Origin: Whitmania pigra
Taxonomy: Eukaryota; Annelida; Clitellata; Hirudinida; Haemopidae
Assembly: GCA_021613335.1 (NCBI GenBank)
Contig: JAJTWR010000001.1
Location: forward strand, 817,035-881,034
Direction: 5' to 3'
Length of the DNA: 64,000 bases
The position numbers were made by a program, and so were the translations under genes. Shown one piece after another: positions 1 to 11,797 of the stretch. Position 1 is the first letter of the stretch. Each line of letters begins with the position of its first letter. Below the pieces are notes generated by a model. It ran no database searches and was not told the origin of the DNA. It saw nothing but the letters and a program-made list of their open reading frames with translations.

Positions 1-1307
1 CAGACTCAAGCGTCCACCCGAGGAGTTGAGTGGAGTTTGTTGGACAATGACATATCTCACTGGTTGTGCTCCTTTGGTGGAACAATTGACTTCAATCCAG
101 GAACCAGAACGCGGTGTTTTAGGGTAGATTCCACACAAAAGATAGGTGTTTCTTACTGGTCTCTTTACGAGCCAAGAATCATTGGTGAGACCAATGATCA
201 GGTTGAGGTATCTCTGGAGACTGAAAGCTTCAAATACGTTTTTTAATTGCGTAAATAAATGCTAATTTCTTCATCTATAATCATTTTATAATTTTCTTTC
301 TAATGGTATTTAGCTATTTTATTTTTTACATAAAGATATCCGAATGTTTTATAGTTGCGAATACCTTTCGAAATCTTGAGTGTCCTAATTCATTATAGAA
401 ATTACGTTATACTTGAGATACAAATAAATTTAGAAATATTTTTGGAGCATTTAGAATTTTAATGATTAATTAACAGTAACATTCCAAATTATCTCAGTTA
501 TGCAACTTATTTTAATGAAATGACTAATTAACTGAAAACCTACAAGTTCCAAAAAACGTCAAAATGCGGACGAGACTGACACCAACAGTTTGCCTCAAAT
601 CCACCATGAACCAGTTCTCTCCTCCGTTAGGATCCTTAGTTTGAGCACATTGTGCTTTGAAAACATCGTTTCCGTGCAAATCATCCACTGCCAGCCATGA
701 CGAGAGCTTGCCCTTAGGAACTGCATCTGTTGAACTCTGACATGTTTCTCTTTTTAAGGCAAGATTTCCATTTGCTGAAATTCGAAATTTATAATTTATG
801 TAATTTATTAAAAATATTCTTTATAGTAAATGAGTATTTTATTAATCTTTTTTTCTTCTTAATAAGTAAATAATTCACTGCAAACTAAGTTTACTTGGCA
901 AGATGATCCTTAAAGGCATCTACAAAAAATGTACTTTTTTTTTACTTATTTCCAAAGAACCTTTCAAAAGTACAATTTTGTCAAAATATTCTAATCAAAC
1001 TAAAACTCACATAGTAGTTGTAACATTTAGGATAGGACATGATCTTGAAGGGAAGGAAGTGAAACAACTGACATGTTTTATTATTTTCCAAGTAGTTGAA
1101 GCCTGTGCAGTTCATCTGATCCTTGCAAATCATTGCACACCAGCTTTTGGTTTTTACTCCTGTTTCAACTGAAGATGGAAGATCCAAAGCACATCCTGAT
1201 TTGCCGTCACAATCGAGTGTCATCTGAAATGTGTTTCTGGTATTACATTCTGAAATATTCATGAGACTGTAACTGAGTAAAGCTATTAATAATGTGCTGA
1301 AAATCAT
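1..1307 (-). CDS. Gene A: secreted PAN-like + F-type-lectin-like protein (3' end cut by window)
   Basis: Exons on the minus strand: 1011-1307, 895-919, 540-774 and <1-211. Each junction has GT-AG signals and phases match (0, then 1, then 2), so exon 4 joins in frame; the stop codon lies just outside the window. Exon 1 starts with a hydrophobic signal peptide (MIFSTLLIALLSYSL) and carries a PAN/apple-like cysteine pattern (LDC, GC, WC, IC, NC, TC, KC) plus the extra Cys of the NISEC motif. Exons 3-4 give the F5/8 type C-like fold, with NGNLALKRETCQSS, GGENWFMVDLRQTVGV and RYLNLIIGLTNDSW. The loop before the QC is DDLHGNDVFKAQC. No disruption is seen. The product is expected to be secreted; ligand unknown. 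What is seen is the gene structure; the domain assignment is from family knowledge. Confidence 0.85.
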
Positions 1308-1349
1308 TTTGTAAATGTATAAATGTAAAATGGCCTAAAAATAGAATTG

Positions 1350-1400
1350 CGCCTCAATGTTCTCAGACTTATACCTTAGAAGGGGTGTATAGAAAGTATC
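1350..1400 (-). promoter_or_regulatory. Core promoter of gene A
   Basis: On the minus strand a TATA-like GGTATAAGTCTGAGAAC sits about 50-65 nt upstream of the gene A start codon, at the same distance as the cleaner TATAAAAGTCTGAGAAC of genes E, F, J and N. The TATA is weakened here (TATAAG instead of TATAAAAG). Confidence 0.5.
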
Positions 1401-1833
1401 TAAAAAGATAACATCGATTTGGAGGCAAACGAAGCAAACAATGGATTTGCAACAACTTTCATTTTTGAATGACGATTACTCCAGCTTCAATAGTTTCTAT
1501 TCATGTCCGCATTCCGAATGTGGAAGCATAATGCACAAAACTTAGGTATTGATGGGAATAAATTTTCTCTCGGTGCAACATTTTTAACATGATTAATTAA
1601 AATTAATTGATATTAATTTCTTTTATATATATACATATATATTATACTTTATATATATATATATATAATATATTTTATCTAAAAAAGGTTAAGGGTTAAA
1701 CCAGACTAACACTTGACTTTAATCGAACGTACAATCGGTATCACTCATAAACGGATTGACGATGATAACAAGCATCAACGCGGTAAAACTCGGAAACCCA
1801 AAAACAAAAACATCTTTAGTAGGGATGTGCAGT

Positions 1834-1872
<39 letters not shown>

Positions 1873-2050
1873 TACACATATATTTCGTACGACATATCTT
1901 AGCGACTGCAACTTTGCGCTTTCGAAGTCTTCTTGTATAAACCACTCTTGATCATTAAGCTCAGTGGAATATCCTTCAAACAACTCTTTGACTGAGAGTT
2001 CGTCTTCAGCCCATAGCTTCTACTCCCTTCTGAAACAGAAAGCTCCAAAG
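1400..2050. other. 5' flank of gene A; AT dinucleotide tracts
   Basis: The first 200 bp match the 5' flanks of other family members (for example near 52660-52850). TA-rich stretches lie at 1622-1680 and a TA/CACATA microsatellite at 1838-1882. No gene seen. Confidence 0.6.
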
Positions 2051-2056
2051 GCTTCC

Positions 2057-2330
2057 TTAAGGGGTGGATTTTGGCTCAACCACTGGCTGTCCTATACCTT
2101 CAGCCACGTAGCAGCGTCCTTGGCCGGTATGACCATTGTGGCGAAACTCCACATCAAAATATCCCTTTGCTTCAATCGGTGTCTCGTTCGCTGACCCGAA
2201 CGGCAAGGGATCCCTGCCCAAGATTGGCGATCCCACCTTCCTCCATATTTCAGTGTCGACCACCGTAACATTAGTTGCATGTGTACTCTGACTCCTCCGA
2301 AATCAATGAAGGCGAACATACGACTGGTAT
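2057..2330 (-). pseudogene. Retroelement aspartic-protease-region fragment
   Basis: A minus-strand open stretch of about 70 codons includes VDTEIWRKVGSPILG, PIEAKGYFDVEF and GRCYVAEGIGQPV, with a second frame (FIDFGGVRVHMQ) just upstream. This resembles the retropepsin region of Ty3/Gypsy-like LTR retrotransposons. No integrase, RT or LTR is visible beside it, and the frame is broken, so it is a relic. Assignment is by resemblance only. Confidence 0.45.
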
Positions 2331-2748
2331 CTGGATTCTCTGGGCAATGTTCTGCGGATTATCCATTTCAACAAATACTACTGGAAGACAATTGGACGAT
2401 TGTTATTACTTCACAGCATTATGGTTACATTTGAAACAATTATTAAAAAATAAACTAATATTTAAAAAAAAAAGTATAGTTTATAATCTTACTTTTAGAT
2501 CATTAACATCAACAACATCATCGTCGACATCGTCATCGTCATCAACATCACAGTTTCTCCTCATCTTTCAGTTGATCAATCACAGGGTAGGACTTCAATT
2601 TTTGTCTTCATGAAGTCATTAATCATGACGAAAGTTTTGAAGGTTTATTTTTGATTTCCTTTGTTTTTCTAAGAAAAGGAAAATATTTGTTTTGTCAGAC
2701 AAGGATTTATGTGCATGTCATCGTTAGGAACCGTTGCTAGGTGATGAC

Positions 2749-2912
2749 GATGGATGGATGGATGGATGGATGGATGGATGGATGGATGGATGGATGGATG
2801 GATGGATGGATGGATGGATGGATGGATGGATGGATGGATGGATGGATGGATGGATGAATGGATGGATGGATGGATGGATGGATGGATGGATGGATGGATG
2901 GATGGATGGATG
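2749..2912. repeat. (GATG)n tetranucleotide array
   Basis: About 40 nearly perfect GATG units, with one interruption (GAATG) around 2857. Any reading frame through it (for example poly-HPSI) is a repeat artefact. Confidence 0.95.
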
Positions 2913-3791
2913 AAGATGAATTAACCTACCATCACTACTCACATTCCACCTATTAACCTAGCTGTATTGATCGATGGCTTTTTATCTCCGAAAGTAGTTT
3001 TTTTCCACCAAACGTTCTCCTTTCCTAATTGTTTTGCAAACAAGAACTGGAGTCTGCTTTGAATGTAGTTTCTTTTGTTCCATTTCTGGATGTATTTAAG
3101 ATTTATTTTTAAAAACGTTAAAAAGGAGAAATTTTAGGTTTAAATTAAATCGGTTTTTAGAAAGTAAATGATTTAGTTGAAAATAAATTTTTTAATTCCA
3201 ATTTAGTTTACAATACAAAACCAGAAGGAGTGAATGTTTAAGTGATTTATCACGATTTGGATGATTATGATGATGGTTGATATTAAATTACACAAAGGTT
3301 CTGGACAATTGTAAATAAATATTTATCTCTAAATATTTCAGTTTTACATATTAATCATTAATTCTGCAAACAAACAAAAAAATCGAAAAAAATACACCCA
3401 AACTAAGAAATATTTAGAGCGTCAAAAAATCTCACCATCAAGCCATAAAACGTTCGCTCGAATAAACAAGAATTCGTCCGAGCTGAAGACCCTAATGTTG
3501 ATGTCCGTGTTCAAATCCCACTTCGGATCTCGTAGCTTCGGATTCTTAGAATGGAATTTACTGGATTGAAATTTATTCTTGAAAACAAAAACTTGCTTGA
3601 AAAGTCTTAAAATTCTGCTGGAAACTTTCATGTTGTCGTCATCACCATCGCCGTTGTCATCGTCGCTGTCATAGTAATGCTAGTCATCGCCATCCTCGTC
3701 ATCGTCGTCGTCATCATCATCGTCATCACCATTGGCATAATTATCATCACCATCTTCATCAATCAGCACAATATTCATCTTCTACTTGCAG

Positions 3792-3912
3792 ATCAGAGAG
3801 CATTCTCGGAATGTTTGCTTCCTGAACTGAGATCGACAAAGGCCTGCACGGATGTGATTGACAGGTATCTTCACAAGCTGGTGGCCAGGAGAGAGTACTG
3901 GAGTGCCTGCAG
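3792..3912 (+). CDS. Orphan candidate exon of an unknown gene
   Basis: A 121-nt segment is bounded by a good acceptor (TTCTACTTGCAG) and a near-perfect donor (CTGCAG followed by GTGAGT). It is GC-richer than its surroundings and encodes, in one open frame, RAFSECLLPELRSTKAC and TDVIDRYLHKLVARREYW. I do not recognise the protein. Upstream is a CATCGTCAT-rich stretch, downstream a GTGA array. No partner exon was recognised within the window, so it could belong to a gene with long introns, or be a chance ORF. Confidence 0.35.
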
Positions 3913-3938
3913 GTGAGTGAGCTAAAAAAATGTGTGGG

Positions 3939-4290
3939 CGAGTGAGTGAGTGAGTGAGTGAGTGAGTGAGTGAGTGAGGAGTGAGTGAGTGAGTGAGTGA
4001 GTGAGTGAGTGAGTGAGTGAGTGAGTGAGTGAGTGAGTGAGTGAGTGAGGAGTGAGTGAGTGAGTGAGTGAGTGAGTGAGTGAGTGAGTGAGTGAGTGAG
4101 TGAGTGAGGAGTGAGTGAGGAGTGAGTGAGTGAGTGAGTGAGTGAGTGAGTGAGTGAGTGAGTGAGTGAGTGAGTGAGTGAGTGAGTGAGTGAGTGAGTG
4201 AGTGAGTGAGTGAGTGAGTGAGTGAGTGAGTGAGTGAGTGAGTGAGTGAGTGAGTGAGTGAGTGAGTGAGTGAGTGAGTGAGTGAGTGAC
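3939..4290. repeat. (GTGA)n tetranucleotide array
   Basis: About 350 bp of GTGA/GAGT units with several GGAGT phase-breaking interruptions. It begins 27 bp after a GTGAGTGAG splice-donor-like sequence. Long poly-THSL frames on the minus strand come from the repeat. Confidence 0.95.
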
Positions 4291-4299
4291 CGAATGTCG

Positions 4300-6920
4300 T
4301 GCTGCACTCACTGGATCTTGAATCGATCGAGTAAATAGAAGCCAAAAAAATTATGCTTTCCACAATAAATTCCATCTCGTGGTTATTGAATTAAACCTAG
4401 AAATTTCTTTAAACATTCTTATTTATAGCAGCAAAAATGCAGAATACTAAATTAAAGATTAACTCATTATTACCTTTGAGATATATTTTTTACTATAATA
4501 AATGCTCAAATCCCACCTCAATAATCGTTGTTTTTAAGAAACACCTCTGTTGCATGCTTAAGTGTGTTCCTATTATGATCAGTACTTGCCATTTCGTTAA
4601 CCATGGCCTAGAGGTAACTGAATCCTTTTTCGGGAGCATCGTCCCGATAATATGGCTATTTCAGAAATGTTAGGTGTATTATAAATTTGTAATTACAATT
4701 ATACCAGAAATCTTAATGTGGTTGCCCAGAGAGCGGGTTACAAATGCTTTAGAACCGACCCTATAGCTGACATACTTTTATTTCTTGCTATTTATATTGC
4801 AAATGTATTTATTTCTTGTGTGTTCGAATCAATAAAGAAAATAAATATGGAAATAAATATGGAAATAAATATGGAAAGATGTTGACAAAAAAACTACTTT
4901 CATTTTGTACGATTAGGACATGACATGTTTTTATTTTAGCAGCGGGTGACTTGCTTTGACTGTTGACTGGGAATTTATTAAATTTTTTAATAATAAGTTA
5001 CTCGTTGATAATTTAATTAACTTCGATTAATTGTGACTTGTTATTATTATTATCATCATTACTGATGACGAAGACAGCGATGACGATGATGATGATGCCG
5101 TGAAAGCTTTTACCGATCCAAAATATTCCCGAAAAACAATGAGCATTTAAAATAGCAAATCTAATCCGTCATTAAAGCGGAAGCTAGAACCACAAAACAC
5201 TCGAAAGTAACGATCTCACTGCTGAGCCCATTCTTACTTAATCTGGAATTGTATTTCCTGAAGCTCTCAACTTTCAAGTTTTCATTAGGATATGTTTTCC
5301 TTTGTCCAGGAAAGATGAATTACTGAAAAAAATAAAATATGTATAATAACCACTCGGACACTTTGCATAATTTATCAATGTTTCTCATCGAATTTAAACT
5401 GTATTTGAACATAATGATTAAATAACAAATAAATCAAATTAAAATGTACAAATACGTGATTATACGTTATATTTCTTTAGCCAAAAGAAAAAATGCGTCT
5501 ATTGGTGCGTGTTATAATCGTGTGCGTGTTATATGTGATTTTTCCCAAACTGGAAAAACTGCATGTTATATTTGTCTGTTTGTTAATTTTGTGAAAATAC
5601 GGCTCTTACATTATTATTTGATTTAATTGTAATAATATAAATTATTATAATCTTTACGATTTTATTGTAATATTACATATTATATCTGTAATTTTTAGAG
5701 ATTGCTATTGTTAAAACTAAGAACTACTTTGGATAAATGTTGATTTGAATGATTATATAACTAACATTAAAGAGAATTTGTTCTTGGTTTTATAACATAA
5801 CATTATTTGGCTGTCCTCTGGTGAGTGTTTAATTATTCTAAAATGTATTAAATTAACACACACTAGATTAGTGAATGAACGAACAAAAATAAATGAATAT
5901 TCTTCATCATCATCATCATCAAAGTCGTTAAAGCGTCCTTAGCGTAGTAGTGATGAATTGTAATGGCTGACTGTGGCTAGTCAGGCGTGAAAATTACAAC
6001 ATAAACAGGAAATGTGATGGCGACGGTTACAGGTAAATACAATGGAGAAAACTCAAAATGTAGAAAACTAAAACTTTTAAAAATTGTTGTGCATATAACT
6101 ATTAATATTAATAATAATCTAAACAGTAATCATTATTTTCACAATATACAAATTTTTAAAAGGAAACCATTTATTATCCTACACTAACCTTAATATAAGT
6201 ATTTTATCTTTGAACTGATGCAAATGACTACGAGTGTGGTTTGAATTCAGTCAGTAATTCCACTCACCTTCAGGCATTTTAAAAACCATGTACTGCACCG
6301 AAATCCTGTTAGTATTATTATCATAAATTAATATTAATTATAATTTTCTTAATTAACTAAATAGTTTAGTAATTGATTGAATTTAATAAGATCTGCTTAT
6401 AAATGTTATCATTCTTAAATGACGGATGGATCGATGCATAGATAAACGGATGGATTGATGGATATATCTATAAGTGGATAGTTAAATGGATGGATGGATG
6501 GATGGATGGATGGGTGGATAAATGAATTCCTACCATAAAGAGGGCCTCTTAACGATTCAAGGTCAATCAGATGCAGTGACCCAGCTCGTGACATTCTGAC
6601 TTTCGCTATGTGCTGATGGAAATTTTAAATATAAATTACATATAATTATTATGTTTATATGGCTACTGTTAATTTTATTATTATGAAATATATTTTTTTA
6701 AAGTTAAAATATATGTTATTATAGTATTTTAAATAATTTATGAATAATCCAAAATGTGAGACCCTAGCTTCAATTTATCATTACATTTAATTGATAGTGC
6801 AACATGGAATTATTTTCATAATTCATCTTTTAGTTAAATTAAATTTATATCGCGATTCATCTTCTAATTCACCATGCATTAAGATATATAATACATCTTC
6901 TAATTCGTCATGCACCTCCC
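4300..6920. other. Non-coding AT-rich interval
   Basis: No gene or transposon domain is seen. There is a short ATGGAAATAA triplication near 4845-4875, a GAT-rich patch near 5085-5100 and a (GGAT)n patch at 6482-6515. ORFs here are short and compositionally AT-driven. Confidence 0.5.
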
Positions 6921-6954
6921 ACTTCATCATGCATCGTCTAATTCAGTTGAATTA

Positions 6955-7330
6955 TTTCCAGGGTGGTCACTACCTCGATCCGTTGCTTCCACAAAATCAA
7001 ATCTAACATCCGAAACAGATGCAGTCACGATGATTCCGCAGAAGAATATCATCACAACTTCATTCAACCCCTCGTGGACCAGACCCGTGCCATCGTATTG
7101 GCTCACTGCTCTCTGTCCCCGCCCTACAAACAATATTTCGTCCAATCACCGCCGACGGCAGCCCTGTCTTCCTCGTCTACGTCATCGCATCGTCCTCCAA
7201 TGAGAGTGGAGGGTCTGGCGCTGTCGTCTCTTGTGGTATTGCTTTCGCGCCGGCGCTAAAATCCCGGTCAATACTTTTGTACGCATGCTTCTCTTGCTGG
7301 AAGAGGGCAGAATTTTTGGACGGGAATGCA
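6955..7330. promoter_or_regulatory. GC-richer patch with three CCAAT boxes (candidate promoter)
   Basis: In a very AT-rich background this ~370 bp patch carries ATTGG at 7097-7101 and CCAAT at 7142-7146 and 7197-7201, spaced 45 and 55 bp, followed by CGCGCCGGCG near 7248. That layout is typical of TATA-less NF-Y promoters. Open frames here are not recognisable proteins. No linked gene was identified. Confidence 0.35.
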
Positions 7331-8754
7331 AAATGAAATTTGTTGAGTTTTTTGTGATTTTTTTTCTCTTTTTATCTTTTTATTCGTTTTTATTCGAGGG
7401 TTAGCGGTTGCAAGATTCGTTCGTTTTGTCGTAGTTGTAGCCTAGGTGCAGATGATGATGACGATTAGTTATACTATGATGTCCCACATCGTACCTTGAT
7501 TGCGTTACACCTTTTCTTTCGCACCGTTATTAATTGTTCCTTTTCAATTTATGATCGTTCAGTAGGTGCAAAGATCTAATTGAAGGCAACCAAATAAATG
7601 TCTTTTTCTTTTTCTATTTACTAGTTTATTTATTACTTCTATTTATTAGATTAATATTTATTTTTTAATATTATAATAATAATTAAACATTATAAAATAA
7701 TTTCATAATATATAATTTATAGTAATATAATAAAAATTTAATAAATTAATATTAATGTAATAACAATAATAATTAATGTTATTAAATTAATATTACTAAT
7801 ATTATAAAATTTTCATGACTAAAATAATATTCATAATAATAAAATATTTCCATTATTAATAACATTAAAGGTACTGCTATTTTTAATTATAGTGATAATA
7901 AAAATTGAAATTTTATTGCGCTTAAAAATAAATTGTTTTGGTCGGATGGATGGATGGACGGATGGAGATTTGGTTGGGTACATTTGCTCTGTATGAATAT
8001 CCAATGTTCGTGCTCATGGCTGATTGCAAAACTAATTATCGACCTGTTTACTGTCGTCATTATTGTTGAACCACGCCATCAATGCCATCGTTTGTCCTTG
8101 CCATCGTCGTCATCATCGTCATCTTTATGATCTTTGACCTTAATTTTCTTCATCTTTTATCTTCTCTCACTTATAGTTCGATCAACCGTGTCATAAGCCA
8201 CTCCTCATTAGCAGAAATCTTCCAATGTAGACATTTTTTTATTCAGTGTCATTTTTTTTCTTGCTATTGTAATTTGATTCCTGTCCTCTGTGACACCGTT
8301 AATTTTTGCAACATGACTGCTTGTCAAGTGGCCGTGTTTCCGACCCGTCTCGGCGTTCCTTTGACACTTGCAATTGTGAACTCAATGATCCCATACGTCA
8401 TCATGTCCTTTGGGTTCACATGAACGCAGACAAGAATTTTTTGGTAACACTGTACCATGACTTCATCCCAAACAACTCGGGATCCCATTGGGAATGGATG
8501 CTTGGCGTTTGATTCAGATTTAGTCGAACGAATTTTTTCTTTTTGGGCTCTGCACTGGTCCGGCTCAGCAATCATCATGTTACGTCATAATTGTTATTAT
8601 TGCTGCCATCATCAACAGCATTGCTGCTTTCCATGGGTTTCATATCGATTAAGGCAGAAGTTTTTAGATAAGTCACTTTGTATCCTTTTATAGGGAATGG
8701 CTTTCTTATCGAAGCAAGATCAATTTTTTGTTCTGATTAAAAGCCGCAGTAGTA

Positions 8755-8860
8755 GTAGTACCGATCACGTGACATTGCATAGCGTCACCATGGGCGGTTG
8801 TTTTTTTTATAATTTGAATTCAAATTTGAACCAGCCAATAGCGAATGACCGCGTTCTTGT
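8755..8860. promoter_or_regulatory. E-box and CCAAT cluster
   Basis: A palindromic TCACGTGA (8765-8772) is followed within about 70 bp by a CCAAT in AGCCAATAGCG. These are common promoter elements, but no transcript unit is apparent. Confidence 0.25.
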
Positions 8861-9449
8861 TGATGAACGCTTATTTGTTGAGTTTTTAGTTTCTTTAAGC
8901 ACATTTTGTTTTAGAATTTTGTGCTATCCAAGGTGGCTTCCTATGTTTTCAATTTCTTCTGCGTTTGAATCACGATTCGCTCAATTTTCGATTTCAATTT
9001 GGTACTGCTTAGAGAATTTAAACGCATTTAGCATTTCAAACTTCCAATGCGCATTTGTTGCCAGATAATTTGAATTTTGATAGATGTACAATCAATAGGA
9101 AAATAGATGCCAATCAAACAATAGGTTGTCTGTCTAAACTGGGTTGTTATTCAACTTTTACTTTCACATTCACTTACGGAACACTTATAGGTATTGGTGA
9201 TGCCAGAGAATTTTACTTGATTGATCAATTCAGTCAGACATTTTGCTATTTTATCCTTCAGACTATTATTTCTGATTGGTTGATAATTATGTTTCAGAAA
9301 GCAATCGCATCACTTGTTCATTCTACACCAACGATACTATTGTTTTGTATATATATACAGAACGTCGAGAATGGATGGATTTCATTCTTTTTCTGTTTCG
9401 TTTTCTGAGACCTTAAGACCTACAAACAATTAACGCCTGTCCCGAGCTT

Positions 9450-9500
9450 TGAACCGGCCAATCGTTATTCAGGTCGTTGTCATGGGCAACGAGCGACGAT
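9450..9500. promoter_or_regulatory. RFX X-box next to a CCAAT box
   Basis: GTTGTCATGGGCAAC at 9476-9490 is a full imperfect palindrome matching the RFX X-box (GTTRCC-N-GGCAAC type). A CCAAT lies 13 bp upstream at 9458-9462. RFX sites of this quality are typical of ciliary gene promoters in animals. The neighbourhood to about 10070 is GC-richer and ends with AACATGGCGG, a YY1/start-like motif. Confidence 0.45.
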
Positions 9501-10079
9501 CGACCTGGAGAGAAAGCTTGTTACGCGTGGCTTGGACTCGCGATGTTCTTGCTGATGAGGCAGACTTGTTCGATCTCTGCTTGTAGATGTTTTGGCTGAT
9601 TTTACATCGTCGCCGTCGTCAAGGGCTTGGCAGCTCTGTTATCAGCGACTTTTCCAATCTTATCTGAGTTGCACTGTGATGGTTCCTCTTGTCAAACCAT
9701 TGCAAAAATTTCATCAGTTACTATTTCGATGTCTTTGCTGTCCTTCATCCGCCATCACCATCATCAAATCATCTGAACTAAAGACTGACAGCAAGAAATT
9801 GGAGATGGGTTTAGACGAAAGAAAAAGAAATTTAGCAAAACAAAATGTACGCCAGTAAAACAATACTGTCCAGGAGTGCCGGGAGCGTATATATATGAAA
9901 GGAAATTGTGTTTCGCTATGAACGCTAGGTGTCGTCGGGTGAGTGAAGGGTGGAGTGGATTGTCAGCTCATTTCTGGAGAACTGGAGAAAATTGTTGGAA
10001 CAGGAAGAAGGAGATGGAAAAACATGGCGGTCAGTTCAAATGTAAACACTGAATTCACGGCGAGCATCGTGTAGCAATA

Positions 10080-11790
10080 TGTTTTTCATCTTGTCAGTTC
10101 CAGTGCTAGGCGTCAGTGGTTGGCATGTTTTTAATTTCAAATTGCATTTCTCAACACTTTTCGTCCATTTTTTGAAGATTTTTTTTTTTTTTTGGAAATC
10201 TACTAAACGTATCACTTTCTGTCACTTTGTGTTAACTCATAAAAGACACAACACATTTTCAATGCCTCATTTGCTAAGTTGACTTGCTGGCAACGAATAG
10301 TATAGTTTTGTGAACTATTTAAGTCTTTCACACTTTTGTGGAGTTCATACGTGCTACGTTCATTTATTTTTTTCGATTTTAGATTCCCTTTTATTTCTTT
10401 TAATTTTCTTTTTTATTTTGCTTCTTAAACTGTGAATTTTATGAGTTGCCTTTTCTAATGCTGTTCGCAAGACTCGTCATTTCACCGGAGCACGTAAAGA
10501 CGATCATTATTTATGCGATGCAATTTGTGACAAGAAACAAAACCCTTTAAAAAACAGTTGAGTTTTGTTTAAATTGACTTAAAAATAATTGCATTATTAT
10601 TTCGAACAAATATCTTTGCTCAATTTCAAAGCCATTCCCGATTGCACTGCAATGCCGAATCAAAGCGCAAGAGTGGACAAGCCCAATTGCCTTTTTTGGC
10701 AGTACCGAAGAGTATGTCGGATTATGAAATATAAATCAGGAATTATAGATAATAAAGCAGGAATTTAAAAAAAAAGTAAATTGTTATTATAGGGACCGCC
10801 GATTAACACAAAATAACTAGCATGACGCTTTCTTTATTAACTTCAACCATGGGATTGAAAAATTATTGAAAACCGAGATTAGGTTTGTCGAAATAATTAA
10901 GAGCACCATTTCCTTTTTACGTACCATTTGTTGTTTCAAACAATAATCACGTAAATAAAACTTTATTTTTTCCGTCAGCAAAACGATTTCATCATCTGAC
11001 GTCTTGTTAAATCTCAAACGATTCTTTGTCGATCAAGACACGCTGTTTTGCATGCTGAATGATCGAGTGAGACAAATCTGAGATTTATCGCTATTGACGA
11101 AGAATAAATTGAGGTCGTTCGTGCAAAACGTCTAAACGTTTTCTGTAAATAATAGAAATTTAAACATGGAACCACTAATCTGAAATAAGTATATTTAGAA
11201 TTTTTAAATATTATGACAAGGAAACAAAATATAAAATTGGTAATTTATATTTTTAATAATTTGTAATAATAATAATATTAATAATTAAAGTAACAATTGC
11301 CTTTAATTGATATAAAATTATTTTAGTCTGCCAGCTTGAACACTTAAATTGAAATTATATCTTATTGTTACACTTTATCTCAATAATGATATTATTGAAA
11401 AGATGACTTCAATATTATTGTTTATGATAATTTGTTAATCAAGAATATAACTTGTAATTTGGGGAAAACACCTCTGACATGAGCAAGTTTAGCAGGAAAT
11501 ACATAAAATTTATTTACTTATGTAAATATCTGCTTCAAAAAAAATTCAAGTTAACAACAATCAGATGCATATACTCCTTTACCTATTGCTTGCTTACACG
11601 AGTACTTAAGTATTCGGCATCACTGGTAATATAATTATTTTTTTTATAACTATTTGATCTAACCACATAGAAGCTGCTTGACATATTACATTACAGAATT
11701 ATACGAGTAAACGCGAAAATAAGAAATAGTAAATATTTTTGTTAAAATTTATATTTACATATCAGTTACATTAAATCATATAATAATGGC
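10080..11790. other. Non-coding interval 3' of the glycosyltransferase
   Basis: AT-rich, with no recognisable coding or mobile sequence. Some moderately GC-rich stretches lie near 10480 and 10640 without an interpretable ORF. Confidence 0.45.
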
Positions 11791-11797
11791 ATTTACT

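Noticed and set aside
3759..4375. Poly-THSL ORFs up to 197 codons
   Set aside because: Translation of the (GTGA)n array.
8306..8578. ORFs around 8.3-8.6 kb on both strands
   Set aside because: Overlapping frames with no recognisable domain, splice context or repeat elsewhere in the window.
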